This document shows positions 24,269 to 33,629 of a stretch of DNA of 64,000 nt, piece by piece. The position numbers and the translations under genes are program-made. The DNA is taken from the NCBI GenBank assembly GCA_963715445.1, contig OY970240.1, positions 2,228,145-2,292,144 on the forward strand, in the 5' to 3' direction. Position 1 is the stretch's first letter; each line of letters begins with the position of its first letter. Under the pieces are notes generated by a model. That model made no database searches and was not told where the DNA came from. It worked only from the letters and a program-made list of their open reading frames with translations. This DNA is from JAAYBF01 sp963715445 (GTDB lineage Bacteria > Actinomycetota > Thermoleophilia > Solirubrobacterales > Thermoleophilaceae).

Positions 24269-26500
24269 GTGACTGTCACTGCCGAAGGAGCGAGGACCGC
24301 AGTGCCCGGTAGCGATCCTGAAGCGCTACTGGAGGGCCTCAACGAGCCGCAGCGCCAGGCGGTCGTGCACGGTGAGGGGCCGCTGCTGATCCTGGCTGGG
24401 GCGGGCTCTGGCAAGACGCGCGCGCTCACCAGAAGGATCGCCTACCTGGTGGGCACCAAGCAGGCGATGGCGAGCCAGATCCTGGCGATCACCTTCACGA
24501 ACAAGGCCGCCGCGGAGATGCGCGAGCGCGTGGAGCTGCTGGTGGGCGCCCGTGCGCGGGCGATGTGGGTCATGACCTTCCACTCCGCCTGCGCGCGGAT
24601 CCTGCGCTCCGATGCCGACAAGCTCGGCTTCACGCGCGGCTTCACGATCTACGACGAGGCCGATTCGGTGCGCCTGGTCAAGCAGTGCGCCGACGAGCTG
24701 GGGGTGGACACCAAGCGCTACTCGCCGCGCAGCATCAAGCGCCAGATCTCCGACGCCAAGAGCCAGCTGCTGGACGCCGAGGCCTACAAGATCAAGGTCG
24801 ATCACTACTACGAGCAGGCCGCCGACGTGTACGAGCTCTACGAGAAGCGGATCCACTCGATGAACGCGATGGACTTCGACGATCTGCTGCTCCAGTCGGT
24901 GAACCTCTTCCAGCGCTTCCCCGAGGTGCTGGCGCGCTACCGCACCGCCTTCAAGCACGTCCTCGTCGACGAGTACCAGGACACCAACCACGCGCAGTAC
25001 AGCTGGCTGCGGCTGCTGGCCGACGAGCACCGCAACCTCTGCGTCGTCGGCGATGAAGATCAGTCGGTCTACGCGTTCCGCCACGCCGACATCCGCAACA
25101 TCCTCGATTTCGAGCACGACTTCCCCGATGCGCAGGTGATCCGCCTGGAGCAGAACTACCGCTCCACACAGACCATCCTCGACGCGGCGAACGCCGTGAT
25201 CGTGAACAACACGCAGCGCAAGGGCAAGACGCTCTGGACGGCGATCGAGGGGGGCGACCCGGTCCACGTCCGCGAGCTGGAGGACGAGCACGCCGAGGCC
25301 CGCTCAGTCGCAGGCGAGATCGAGCGCTACGTGGAGAACGGCGGCTCGCGCAACGACATCGCCGTCTTCTACCGGATGAACGCGCAGAGCCGGGTGCTCG
25401 AGGACACGCTCGTGCGCTATGGGGTCAGCTACCAGGTGATCGGCGGCACGCGCTTCTACGAGCGCGCCGAGATCAAGGACGCGCTGGCCTACCTCACGCT
25501 GCTGGTGAACCCGCAGGACACCGTGTCCTTCCAGCGGATCGTCAACTCGCCGCGGCGGGGCATCGGGCAGACCTCGCAGGGCCGCATCGTGTCCCACGCG
25601 AACACGATGGGGGAAGCCGTGTTCGACGTGGCGAGCACGCCGGAGGATGTCCCGGGGCTGGGCGCGGCCGCCGTCAAGGCGGTCGGCAGGTTCATGGACA
25701 CGATGGAGCAGCTGCGCGCCGGCATGGGCGGCTCCGGGGTGGGCGACCTGCTCGCCGAGGTGCTCGACCGGACGGGCTACATGGAGGCGCTCGAGGACGA
25801 GCGCACGATCGAGGCCCAGGGCCGCATCGAGAACCTCGAGGAGCTGATCGGCGTGGGGCGCGAGTACGACGCGACCGCCCGGCGCGAGGGCGAGGACGGC
25901 CCGTCGGTGGAGGAGTTCCTCCAGCAGGTGTCGCTCTTCTCGCAGCAGGACGAGCTGCAGGACGACGAGGGTGTCGTGACGCTGATGACGCTGCACAACG
26001 CCAAGGGCCTCGAGTACGACATGGTCTTCATGATTGGCTGCGAGGACGGGGTGTTCCCGCACTCGCGCTCGATCGAGGCCGGCGACGTGGAGGAGGAGCG
26101 GCGGCTCTGCTACGTCGGCATGACGCGCGCGCGCAAGCTCCTCTACATCACTCACGCGCGCACCAGAGCCCTCCACGGGTCACGCAACTGGAACATGCCG
26201 AGCCGGTTCCTCAGCGAGATCCCGATTGAGCTCACCGATGCGCGCGACCAGATCGGAGCGCTCGCCCAGGCGACGAGCTGGAGCGGCGGCCCGGCCGTCT
26301 CGACACCCGCCGCTCCGCGTGAGCCGTCGTCGCCGGGAGCGTCCTTCCACGTCGGCGAGGACGTGGTCCACGCGCGCTTCGGCAACGGAGTCGTCACCGG
26401 CACCGAGGCCGGCGGCTACGTCTTCGTGCGCTTCTTCGAGGACGGCGCCGAGCGCAAGCTGATGGCGGACTACGCGCCGCTCAAGAGGAAGGGGGGCTGA
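24269..26500 (+). CDS. pcrA: PcrA/UvrD-type superfamily 1A DNA helicase
   Basis: ATP-dependent 3'-5' helicase for repair and replication restart. The protein has 743 residues. Visible motifs are the Q-motif LNEPQRQAVVHG, Walker A AGAGSGKT (43-50), motif Ia LAITFTNKAAAEMRERV, DEYQDTN, GDEDQSVYAFRHADI, EQNYRST, TLMTLHNAKGLEYD and the last motif VGMTRARKLLY. The C terminus has a Tudor-like segment, VVHARFGNGVVTGTEAGGYV, that contacts RNA polymerase in PcrA. The start is supported by the -10-like box and by the normal spacing to the Q-motif. folD follows after three bases. Confidence 0.95.
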   Translation: MTVTAEGARTAVPGSDPEALLEGLNEPQRQAVVHGEGPLLILAGAGSGKTRALTRRIAYLVGTKQAMASQILAITFTNKAAAEMRERVELLVGARARAMWVMTFHSACARILRSDADKLGFTRGFTIYDEADSVRLVKQCADELGVDTKRYSPRSIKRQISDAKSQLLDAEAYKIKVDHYYEQAADVYELYEKRIHSMNAMDFDDLLLQSVNLFQRFPEVLARYRTAFKHVLVDEYQDTNHAQYSWLRLLADEHRNLCVVGDEDQSVYAFRHADIRNILDFEHDFPDAQVIRLEQNYRSTQTILDAANAVIVNNTQRKGKTLWTAIEGGDPVHVRELEDEHAEARSVAGEIERYVENGGSRNDIAVFYRMNAQSRVLEDTLVRYGVSYQVIGGTRFYERAEIKDALAYLTLLVNPQDTVSFQRIVNSPRRGIGQTSQGRIVSHANTMGEAVFDVASTPEDVPGLGAAAVKAVGRFMDTMEQLRAGMGGSGVGDLLAEVLDRTGYMEALEDERTIEAQGRIENLEELIGVGREYDATARREGEDGPSVEEFLQQVSLFSQQDELQDDEGVVTLMTLHNAKGLEYDMVFMIGCEDGVFPHSRSIEAGDVEEERRLCYVGMTRARKLLYITHARTRALHGSRNWNMPSRFLSEIPIELTDARDQIGALAQATSWSGGPAVSTPAAPREPSSPGASFHVGEDVVHARFGNGVVTGTEAGGYVFVRFFEDGAERKLMADYAPLKRKGG

Positions 26501-26503
26501 GCG

Positions 26504-27382
26504 ATGGCCGCAACGGTTATCGACGGGAAGGCCGTGGCCGCGAAGGTCAAGGAGCGGGTGGCGGGCCAGGTGGAGGAGCTGCGTGGCCAGGGAGTGGTGC
26601 CCGGCCTCGCCACGGTACTCGTGGGCGACGACCCCGCTTCGGCGGTCTACGTGCGGATGAAGCGCGAGGACTGCGAGCAGGTTGGGATCGACTCCTTCCA
26701 CCACGAGCCCGGCGGCGACATCTCCCAGGAGGCGCTCGCCGACCTGCTGAAGGACCTGAACGCGGACGAGCGCGTGCACGGCATCCTGCTGCAGCTGCCG
26801 CTGCCCGACCACCTCGATCAGGACACGCTGATCCCCCTGATCGACCAGGTGAAGGACGTCGATGGGCTGACGCCGATGAACGCGGGGCTGCTCGCGCACG
26901 GGCGTGAGGAGGCGATGGTGGCCTGCACGCCCGCCGGAGTGATGGAGCTGCTCGACGAGGCCGGGGTGGACCTGAACGGCGCGCGAGCCGTGGTGATCGG
27001 CCGCTCGATCCTCGTCGGCAAGCCGCTTGCGGCGCTGCTCCTGGCGGCGAACGCGACCGTCACGCACTGCCACTCGCGCACACGTGACCTCGCGGCCGTC
27101 TGCCGCGAGGCTGACGTGATCGTGGCGGCTGTTGGACGCCTCAACACTGTCACCGCGGACATGGTCCGCGAGGGGGCGGTGGTGATCGACGTGGGCACCA
27201 ATCGCACCGACGACGGCCTTCGTGGCGATGTGGACTACGAAGCGGTGCGTGAGCGAGCCGGGTCGATCACGCCGGTTCCCGGCGGTGTCGGCCCGATGAC
27301 GCGGGCGATGCTGCTGGCGAACACGGTGCGCGCCGCGCGGCTGCAGGCGGGCGTCTCGCCCGCGACTGCGGCCCGCGGCTAG
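26504..27382 (+). CDS. folD: Methylenetetrahydrofolate dehydrogenase/cyclohydrolase
   Basis: Bifunctional one-carbon enzyme of 292 residues: oxidises 5,10-methylene-THF and hydrolyses methenyl-THF to 10-formyl-THF. Landmarks: VPGLATVLVGDDPASAVYVRMK, HGILLQLPLPDHLDQD, PAGVMELLDEAGVDL, VVIGRSILVGKPLAALLLAAN and PGGVGPMTRAMLLANT. The Tyr-Lys pair of the active site is preserved (VYVRMK). A Shine-Dalgarno (GGAAGGGGGG) precedes the ATG and the helicase stop lies three bases upstream, so the genes may be read together. It links to the serine and ZTP-controlled genes downstream in the window through one-carbon metabolism. Confidence 0.97.
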   Translation: MAATVIDGKAVAAKVKERVAGQVEELRGQGVVPGLATVLVGDDPASAVYVRMKREDCEQVGIDSFHHEPGGDISQEALADLLKDLNADERVHGILLQLPLPDHLDQDTLIPLIDQVKDVDGLTPMNAGLLAHGREEAMVACTPAGVMELLDEAGVDLNGARAVVIGRSILVGKPLAALLLAANATVTHCHSRTRDLAAVCREADVIVAAVGRLNTVTADMVREGAVVIDVGTNRTDDGLRGDVDYEAVRERAGSITPVPGGVGPMTRAMLLANTVRAARLQAGVSPATAARG

Positions 27383-27385
27383 GCT
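27380..27385 (+). promoter_or_regulatory. -10-like box of the 27394 membrane gene
   Basis: TAGGCT, eight bases, then ATG at 27394. The string TAGGCTGCCCGGC is shared with the S4-domain gene at 6620. Confidence 0.35.
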
Positions 27386-27393
27386 GCCCGGCG

Positions 27394-27915
27394 ATGGACC
27401 TGCGCAGGCTCAGGAAGGGTGAGTGGATCGCCGCGATCTCCGGCGTCGTGCTGCTGATCTCGCTGTTCCTGCCGTGGTGGAGCCTGCCCGCCTATTTCGA
27501 ACGCTCCGCGGACCTGGCCGAGTTGAACGCGTGGGAGGTTCTCTCGGTTGCCGACATCCTCTTCGCCCTGCTCGGAGTTCTTGGGATAGCCGTTGGAGTG
27601 ATCGCTGCCCGGGCTTCGGCCGCCGGCCCGGGCGTAGCCGCGGAGGCACTGGCGGCCCCGTTCGCGCTCGTCATGGCGATCGTCGGCCTGACACGGGTAG
27701 TGGGCACGCCGGGAGCCCTCGAGCTGCCGGGGCTCGAGCCGAGCACCGAGTACGGCGCGTGGATCGGCCTCGCCGCGATCTTCGGCGTGCTGGTGGGGGT
27801 GCTCGTGGGGATGCGGGACGAGCGGCTCAGCACCCCCGATCAGACGACGGATGCGACCGGTGTTCCGGCCGCGCCGCCCGAGATCGAGACGCTGCCAGGC
27901 CCGCCGGCAGCCTGA
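27394..27915 (+). CDS. Four-helix membrane protein, unknown function
   Basis: A 173-residue protein with hydrophobic segments at about 12-28 (IAAISGVVLLISLFLPWWSL), 45-66 (SVADILFALLGVLGIAVGVI), 80-103 (EALAAPFALVMAIVGLTRVV) and 120-142 (YGAWIGLAAIFGVLVGVLVGM), then a hydrophilic Pro/Thr-rich tail. It resembles the many uncharacterised four-TM proteins of actinobacteria. It sits between folD and gatC. Nothing in the sequence indicates a substrate. Confidence 0.72.
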   Translation: MDLRRLRKGEWIAAISGVVLLISLFLPWWSLPAYFERSADLAELNAWEVLSVADILFALLGVLGIAVGVIAARASAAGPGVAAEALAAPFALVMAIVGLTRVVGTPGALELPGLEPSTEYGAWIGLAAIFGVLVGVLVGMRDERLSTPDQTTDATGVPAAPPEIETLPGPPAA

Positions 27916-27946
27916 GCGGCTCGCTCACGCCTAGAATCGCCGCTCG

Positions 27947-28231
27947 ATGATCGACCGCGAGCAAGCCCTCCACGTCGCGCGCCTCGCGCGCCTGCGCCTC
28001 GAGGAGGAGGAGATCGAGCGGATGACCGGCGAGCTCTCCACGATCCTCGACCACATCGAGAAGATCGGCGAGCTCGATCTGGACGGTGTGGAGCCGACCT
28101 CGCATGTGGTCGAGCTGGAGAACGTGCTGCGCCCGGACGAGCCGCGCCCGAGCCTGCCGCGCGAAGCAGCGCTCGCGCAGGCGCCCGACACAGACGGCTC
28201 GGGCTTCCGCGTGCCGAGCCCGGGCGCATGA
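27947..28231 (+). CDS. gatC: Asp/Glu-tRNA amidotransferase subunit C
   Basis: Small bridging subunit of GatCAB. 94 residues with ALHVARLARLRLEEEEIER, ILDHIEKIGELDLDGVEPTSHVVE and LRPDEPRPSLPREAALAQAP, the usual pattern. It stabilises GatA on GatB. The stop overlaps the gatA start as ATGA. A TAGAAT box lies nine bases before the ATG, so the gatCAB operon may have its own promoter here. Confidence 0.95.
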   Translation: MIDREQALHVARLARLRLEEEEIERMTGELSTILDHIEKIGELDLDGVEPTSHVVELENVLRPDEPRPSLPREAALAQAPDTDGSGFRVPSPGA

Positions 28232-29646
28232 GCGGCGGCATCCTCGAGCTGACCGCGGCAGCGGCCGCCGAGCGCGTGCGTGCCGGTGAGCTGTCGCCGG
28301 CGGAGCTGTGGCAGGCCTACCGTGAGCGGGCTGCCGCCGACAGCCTCAACGCCTTCCTCTGGGTCGCCGACGAAGAAGCGCCTGCTGTGGCGCCCGACGC
28401 TCCCCTCGGCGGCGTCCCCCTCGCCGTCAAGGACCTCTTCTGCACCGAGGGCGTTCAGAGCGCCGCCGCCTCCAAGCTCCTCGAGGGCTACCGGCCGCCC
28501 TACACCGCCACGGCGGTGGAGCGGCTGGCTCAGGCCGGGGCGCCGATGCTCGGCAAGACGAACATGGACGAGTTCGCGATGGGCTCGTCGAACGAGAACT
28601 CCGCCTTCGGGCCCGTCAAGAACCCGTGGGACGAGTCGCGCGTGCCGGGTGGATCCTCGGGCGGCTCCGCGGCCGCCGTGGCCGCCGGGCTCGCGCCGTG
28701 GGCGATCGGCACCGACACCGGCGGCTCGATTCGCCAGCCCGCCGCGCTGTGCGGGATCGTCGGGCTCAAGCCCACCTACGGCTCCATCTCGCGCTACGGG
28801 ATGATCGCCTTCGCCTCGTCGCTCGACCAGGCGGGCCCGCTCACTCGCGACGTGACCGACGCGGCGCTGCTGCTTCGCCACATGGTCGGGCGGGACGCAT
28901 GCGACTCCACCTCGATCGGGCACGCCGACGAGGTTGCGCTGCCCACCGCCGAACGGCTCGACGGCCTGCGCTTCGGCGTGCCGCCCGAGCTGACGGGCGA
29001 GGGCCTCGAGCCCGGGGTGCGCGCCGTGTTCGAGGAGACCTTGAAGCGGATCGAGGAGCTCGGCGGCACCGTCCAGGAGGTCGGCCTGCCGCACTCCGGC
29101 CACGCGATCTCCGCCTACTACGTGATCGCCCCGGCCGAGGCCAGCGCCAACCTCGCCCGCTTCGACGGCGTGCGCTACGGCCGCCGCGCGGGCAACGGCG
29201 ACCTGCGCTCGCTCTACGAGGAGACGCGCGAGGAGGGCTTCGGCGCTGAGGTCAAGCGCCGCATCATGCTCGGCACCTATGCGCTGTCCTCCGGCTACTA
29301 CGACGCCTACTACGGCCGCGCGCAGCGGGTGCGCACGAAGATCGCGGAGGACTTCCACAGCGCCTTCGAGTCTGTCGACCTGATCGTCACGCCGACCTCG
29401 CCGACCGTCGCCTTCGGCCTCGGCGAGCGGGTGGGCGATCCGCTCGCGATGTACCTCTCGGACGTCCTGACCGTGCCGATGTCGCTCGCCGGCATTCCGG
29501 CGATCTCGATCCCGGGCGGGCTTTCCGAGGGCCTTCCCGTGGGCGTGCAGATCGCGGGGCCGGCTTTCAGCGAGAACCGCATCCTCGACGCGGCCCACGC
29601 GCTCGAGCAGTCGATCGGCTTCGATGGAGCGCCGGTCCGTGGCTGA
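28228..29646 (+). CDS. gatA: Asp/Glu-tRNA amidotransferase subunit A
   Basis: Amidase-signature enzyme of 472 residues that releases ammonia from glutamine. The Ser-cisSer-Lys triad is visible: VKDLFCTEG carries the Lys; the Gly/Ser block is GSSGGSAAAVAAGLAPWAIG followed by TDTGGSIRQPAALCGIVGLKPTYG, where the two serines of the triad lie. The last part (FGLGERVGDPLAMYLSDVLT) is the family end. It feeds ammonia to GatB. Overlaps gatC by four bases and gatB by 23 bases. Confidence 0.97.
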   Translation: MSGGILELTAAAAAERVRAGELSPAELWQAYRERAAADSLNAFLWVADEEAPAVAPDAPLGGVPLAVKDLFCTEGVQSAAASKLLEGYRPPYTATAVERLAQAGAPMLGKTNMDEFAMGSSNENSAFGPVKNPWDESRVPGGSSGGSAAAVAAGLAPWAIGTDTGGSIRQPAALCGIVGLKPTYGSISRYGMIAFASSLDQAGPLTRDVTDAALLLRHMVGRDACDSTSIGHADEVALPTAERLDGLRFGVPPELTGEGLEPGVRAVFEETLKRIEELGGTVQEVGLPHSGHAISAYYVIAPAEASANLARFDGVRYGRRAGNGDLRSLYEETREEGFGAEVKRRIMLGTYALSSGYYDAYYGRAQRVRTKIAEDFHSAFESVDLIVTPTSPTVAFGLGERVGDPLAMYLSDVLTVPMSLAGIPAISIPGGLSEGLPVGVQIAGPAFSENRILDAAHALEQSIGFDGAPVRG

Positions 29647-31072
29647 CGTGGCCTACGAGCCCGTCATCGGGCTGGAGATCCACGTCCAGCTGCGCACGCG
29701 CACAAAGATGTTCTGCGGCTGCGCGCTCTCCTTCGGCGAGGAGCCGAACACCCGCACCTGCCCGGTCTGCCTCGGCCTCCCCGGCACGCTGCCCACTCTC
29801 AACGCCGAGGCGGTGCACTTCGGTCTGATGATCGGCATGGCGCTCGGCTGCGAGATCGCGCCGCGCTCGATCTTCCACCGCAAGAACTACTTCTATCCCG
29901 ACCTCCCCAAGGGCTACCAGATCTCCCAGTACGACATCCCGCTTGCGCGCGAGGGCCGGCTTGGCGAGATCCGCATCCATCGCGTGCACCTCGAGGAGGA
30001 CGCGGCGAAGCTGATCCACGCCGGCGCATCCGGGCGCATCCACTCCGCGGAGGCGAGCGTGGTGGACTTCAACCGCGGCGGCACGCCGCTGGTGGAGATC
30101 GTCTCCGAGCCCGACGTCCGCTCGGCCGCCCAGGCGGCGGAGTGGCTGCGGCTGCTGCGCGTGACGCTGCGCCGCCTCGGAGTCTCGGACGTGAACATGG
30201 ACGAGGGCTCGCTGCGCTGCGACGCGAACGTGTCCCTGCGGCCTGTCGGCGACCCCACGCTCGGCACCAAGACCGAGCTGAAGAACATGAACTCCTTCCG
30301 CTTCTTGGAGCGTGGGGTGGATGCCGAGATCGCGCGCCAGGAGGCGATCCTGCGCGACGGCGGCCGAATCGAACAGGAGACGCTCCACTACGACCCGCGG
30401 ACCGGCGCGATCAGCTCGCTGCGCTCCAAGGAGGAGGCGCACGACTACCGCTATTTCCCCGAGCCCGACCTGGTGCCTCTCGCCCCGACCGAGGCGATGC
30501 TCGAGCGCGCACGCGCCGAGATCCCCGAGCTGCCCGCCGAGCGCGCGGCGAGGCTGGAGGAGGAGCTGGGCATCGCGAGCAACCACGCGAAGCTGCTCGC
30601 GTTCCGGACCGAGGTGGGGGACTACTTCGAGCAGACCGTGGCCGCCGCGGGCGAGGGCGCCGATCCGCGGTTGATCGCGAACTGGGTCTGCGGCGAGCTG
30701 CTGGCGCGCCTCGAGGACGGGCAGGACCCCGCGGAATCGAAGGCGACTCCCGCCGCGCTGGCCAAGCTCGTGGGGATGGTCGCCTCCAAGGAGGTGGCCC
30801 AGTCCGCTGCCAAGGACGTGCTCGGCGCTCTGATCGCCGAGGGCGGCGATCCCGCCACGATCATCGAGTCCAAGGGGCTCGGGCGCGCCGACGAGGGCGA
30901 GCTCGCGGAGATCGTCGAGCGGGCGATGGCGGCCGACCCGGATGCCGTCGAGAAGATCCGCGCAGGCAACGGCAAGGCGATCGGCGCGATCGTCGGGGCG
31001 GTAATGCGTGAAACCAAGGGCCGCGCCGACGGCGGCGAGGTGCAGCGACTGATCCAAGAGCGCCTCAGCTAG
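29624..31072 (+). CDS. gatB: Asp/Glu-tRNA amidotransferase subunit B
   Basis: Catalytic kinase/amidotransferase subunit that activates Glu-tRNA-Gln or Asp-tRNA-Asn with ATP. The protein has 482 residues and begins YEPVIGLEIHVQLRTRTKMFCGC, a segment with zinc-ligand cysteines (CGC, then CPVC). Other blocks: FHRKNYFYPDLPKGYQISQ, ALSVVDFNRGGTPLVEIVSE-type region and KTELKNMNSFRFLERG. The C-terminal YqeY-like tail domain ends ADGGEVQRLIQERLS. The ATG at 29624 lies inside gatA; a GTG at 29639 is an alternative start five codons later. Confidence 0.97.
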   Translation: MERRSVADVAYEPVIGLEIHVQLRTRTKMFCGCALSFGEEPNTRTCPVCLGLPGTLPTLNAEAVHFGLMIGMALGCEIAPRSIFHRKNYFYPDLPKGYQISQYDIPLAREGRLGEIRIHRVHLEEDAAKLIHAGASGRIHSAEASVVDFNRGGTPLVEIVSEPDVRSAAQAAEWLRLLRVTLRRLGVSDVNMDEGSLRCDANVSLRPVGDPTLGTKTELKNMNSFRFLERGVDAEIARQEAILRDGGRIEQETLHYDPRTGAISSLRSKEEAHDYRYFPEPDLVPLAPTEAMLERARAEIPELPAERAARLEEELGIASNHAKLLAFRTEVGDYFEQTVAAAGEGADPRLIANWVCGELLARLEDGQDPAESKATPAALAKLVGMVASKEVAQSAAKDVLGALIAEGGDPATIIESKGLGRADEGELAEIVERAMAADPDAVEKIRAGNGKAIGAIVGAVMRETKGRADGGEVQRLIQERLS

Positions 31073-31075
31073 CCT
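31070..31075 (+). promoter_or_regulatory. -10-like box of the NDH-2-like gene
   Basis: TAGCCT, overlapping the gatB stop codon, eight bases before ATG at 31084. Confidence 0.35.
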
Positions 31076-31083
31076 CAGCCGCC

Positions 31084-32445
31084 ATGGCCTCCAACGTCGT
31101 AATCGCGGGCGGGGGCTTCGGCGGCCTTCATGCGGCCCGCCGCCTGGAGCGCCGACTGCCCCGCCACAGCGCCCGCATCACGCTGGTCGCCGACCAGAAC
31201 TTCCTGCTGTACACGCCGCTGCTCCCCGGAGCCGCGGCGGGCTCGCTCGAGCCGCGCCACGTGGTGGTGCCCCTGCGCGAGGAGCTCGACTGGGCCGATC
31301 TGCGCGTGGCGCGCGTCGTGGGCGCCGAGCCTGACGCGAACCGCCTGAACGTGGTGACGCTCGACGGGCGCGAGGAGAGGATGGAGTACGACCATCTCGT
31401 GGTCTCGCTCGGCTCCGTCTCGCGCGTGCTGCCGATCCCGGGCCTCGCCGAGCACGGCGTCGGCTTCAAGACGCTGCCGGAGGCGATCGCGCTGCGCAAC
31501 CGGGCCATCCTCCATCTCGAGACCGCGGAGGCGATCGAGGATCCCGACGAGCGGCGTGCCTACCTGACCTTCGTCTTCGTCGGGGCCGGCTATGCGGGAG
31601 TGGAGGGCATCGCGGAGCTGCAGGACTACGTCGCCGACGCGATCGACCGCTATCCGCGCTGCCGCCTGGCGGGCACCCGCTGGATCCTCGTGGAGGCCAC
31701 CGAGCGCCTGATGCCGGAGATCCCCTCGGGCCTCGCCGACTTCGCGACCCGCGAGCTGCGCAGCCGGGGCATCGAGGTGCGCACCGGCACGCGCGTCGAG
31801 GCGGTGGCCGAGAACAGCGCGCGCCTCTCCACGGGTGAGGACGTGGCCACCCGCACCGTCTGCTGGACCGCAGGGGTCAAGCCCGCCGCGGTGGTGCGCG
31901 AGCTCGGGTTGCCGCTCACCGCCGCCGGGCGGATCGAGGTCGACGCGACGATGCGGGTCGCCGGCCGGGAGAACGTCTGGGGGATCGGCGACGCTGCCGC
32001 GGTGCCCGACCCCGCTCGCAGCGGCAGCCCCTGCCCGCCGACGGCGCAGCACGCGATGCGCCAGGGACGCGTCGTGGCCGACAACGTGGCCTCGGTGCTG
32101 GCAGGCGGGGAGCCGCGCAAGTTCCGCTACCGCACGCTCGGCGTGTTCGTGGACCTCGGCCAGCACAAGGCCGTGGCGACGATGCTGGGCGTCCGCCTGC
32201 GCGGCTTCCCAGCCTGGTTCGCCGCCCGCACCTACCACCTCGCGCTGATGCCGGGCTCGGCCCGCAAGCTGCGCCTGATGGTCGATTGGTCCGTGGGCCT
32301 GATGTTCGGCCGCGCCTCCGCAGAGCTCAGCGGGCTCGGCCACCCGATCGGCCTCGGCGAGCAGCTGGAGCCGCCGCCGATGGGCGGCATGGAGGCCGGC
32401 GCCCACGTCGCGAGCGCGGCCGAAGGATCGGGGGAGCGGCCGTGA
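31084..32445 (+). CDS. Type II NADH dehydrogenase-like FAD oxidoreductase
   Basis: Single-subunit flavoprotein of 453 residues. The first dinucleotide fold is VVIAGGGFGGLHAARRLERR; the second is TFVFVGAGYAGVEGIAELQ, and an FAD contact is ENVWGIGDAAAVPD. NDH-2 enzymes pass electrons from NADH to menaquinone without pumping protons, which fits the menaquinone genes in this window. The C-terminal third (LRLMVDWSVGLMFG) has the amphipathic feature that attaches such enzymes to the membrane. A carotenoid- or sulfide-quinone reductase-like alternative is possible but less likely. It overlaps the next gene by four bases. Confidence 0.85.
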   Translation: MASNVVIAGGGFGGLHAARRLERRLPRHSARITLVADQNFLLYTPLLPGAAAGSLEPRHVVVPLREELDWADLRVARVVGAEPDANRLNVVTLDGREERMEYDHLVVSLGSVSRVLPIPGLAEHGVGFKTLPEAIALRNRAILHLETAEAIEDPDERRAYLTFVFVGAGYAGVEGIAELQDYVADAIDRYPRCRLAGTRWILVEATERLMPEIPSGLADFATRELRSRGIEVRTGTRVEAVAENSARLSTGEDVATRTVCWTAGVKPAAVVRELGLPLTAAGRIEVDATMRVAGRENVWGIGDAAAVPDPARSGSPCPPTAQHAMRQGRVVADNVASVLAGGEPRKFRYRTLGVFVDLGQHKAVATMLGVRLRGFPAWFAARTYHLALMPGSARKLRLMVDWSVGLMFGRASAELSGLGHPIGLGEQLEPPPMGGMEAGAHVASAAEGSGERP

Positions 32446-33407
32446 GCGCCGAGCCCGTCCCGTCGGAGGAGCTCGCCTTCCGCGAAGGGCGCCTGCGCGA
32501 CCTGCGCACGACCTTCGACATCTCGGCCGTGGCGATCCACGACGCCGCCGTGAGGTTGAACGTGTCCGTCGGCGAGCCGCCCACGCCGGCCGACATCGAG
32601 GCGGAGTGGGAGCGCCAGCGCGAGCTGATCGAGTTCATCGCCGCGCAGGAGGGGGGCAGCTACTGGATCTGCGAGGACGGCGGCAGGCCCGTCGGATACG
32701 GCCGGGTCTGCCGGCTCGGCGAGATGGAGGAGCTGACCGAGCTGATGGTGCTGCCGAGCCATCACCGCCGCGGCATCGGCCGCTCGCTGCTGGAGCGCTG
32801 CTGGCCGACCGACCCGACGCCCGACCTCGGTCGCCTGGTGGTGGCGGCGGGTGCGCCGGCCGACCTGACGCTCTACACCCGCTTCGGCGTGATGCCGTCC
32901 GTGGGGCACTGGCACGTGCGGGCCAAGGTGGCCGATTACGTGGAGCGGCGCGCGCAGGAGATCGACGCGAACGAGCCTGCCGTGCACGCGCTCGAGGCCG
33001 AGCGCGCGGTGGCGCAGTGGAACCTCCTCGAGCCGCCCGCCATCGGCCAGCGGCGCCCCCAGCTGCACGAGTTCTTCGGGCGCACACGCACCTGCCTGGC
33101 CACGATGGACGAGGAGACAGGCGGCGCGAACGGCCTCTGCTGGGTCGGCAACGACGGGGAGATCGGGCCCGCCGTCGGCGCCACACCCGAGGATCTCGTC
33201 CCAGTGGTCCTCGGCGCGCTAGACCGGATCGCCAGCACCCGCCAGCCGGAGACCTTCGGCGTCTACTGCGCCACCGACAGCTGGTGGCTCCTGCGCCGTC
33301 TGCGCGGGCTGGGCTTCCGCGTCTACTGGCCGAGCTGGGTGATGAGCTCGATCCCGCTTCCCGGGCTCGACCGCTACATGCCCACCCGCCCGCCGCACCT
33401 GCTCTAG
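32442..33407 (+). CDS. GNAT-family acetyltransferase
   Basis: A 321-residue protein. The first half holds a GNAT core: GRPVGYGRVCRLGEMEELTE, then LMVLPSHHRRGIGRSLLERC, where RRGIGRS is the acetyl-CoA pyrophosphate loop. The second half (about 180-321) is a degenerate second GNAT-like domain ending GFRVYWPSWVMSSIPLPGLD. The GTG is chosen because it overlaps the NDH-2-like stop as GTGA, giving coupled translation; an upstream in-frame extension would run antiparallel into that gene only as noise. The acceptor substrate is unknown. Confidence 0.83.
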   Translation: MSAEPVPSEELAFREGRLRDLRTTFDISAVAIHDAAVRLNVSVGEPPTPADIEAEWERQRELIEFIAAQEGGSYWICEDGGRPVGYGRVCRLGEMEELTELMVLPSHHRRGIGRSLLERCWPTDPTPDLGRLVVAAGAPADLTLYTRFGVMPSVGHWHVRAKVADYVERRAQEIDANEPAVHALEAERAVAQWNLLEPPAIGQRRPQLHEFFGRTRTCLATMDEETGGANGLCWVGNDGEIGPAVGATPEDLVPVVLGALDRIASTRQPETFGVYCATDSWWLLRRLRGLGFRVYWPSWVMSSIPLPGLDRYMPTRPPHLL

Positions 33408-33423
33408 CCGCAGGGCGGACCAC

Positions 33424-33429
33424 TAAGCT
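33424..33429 (+). promoter_or_regulatory. -10-like box of the 33437 gene
   Basis: TAAGCT, seven bases, then ATG. Confidence 0.4.
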
Positions 33430-33436
33430 TCCGGCC

Positions 33437-33607
33437 ATGGGCGAGAAGGCGACTCAGGCCGGCAAGAAGGTTCTCGCCCTTGGCGTGCTGCTCGTTGCCG
33501 CCTGGATCCTCTTCAAGGTCGTCCTCGGCTTCGTCACCGCGGTCGCGTGGATCGCCGTAGTGGTGCTCGCGATCATCGCCATCGTGTGGGCGCTGCGAGT
33601 CCTCTGA
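33437..33607 (+). CDS. Small two-pass membrane protein, unknown function
   Basis: A 56-residue protein, basic at the start (GEKATQAGKK), then two hydrophobic stretches, VLALGVLLVAAWILFKVVLG and VTAVAWIAVVVLAIIAIVWAL, ending RVL. It has a -10-like box seven bases upstream and typical GC-rich third positions. Its stop is 22 bases before another small membrane gene. No family is recognised; it may be one of the many small membrane regulators. Confidence 0.7.
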   Translation: MGEKATQAGKKVLALGVLLVAAWILFKVVLGFVTAVAWIAVVVLAIIAIVWALRVL

Positions 33608-33629
33608 CGGGCGGGGGAAGGTAGGCGGC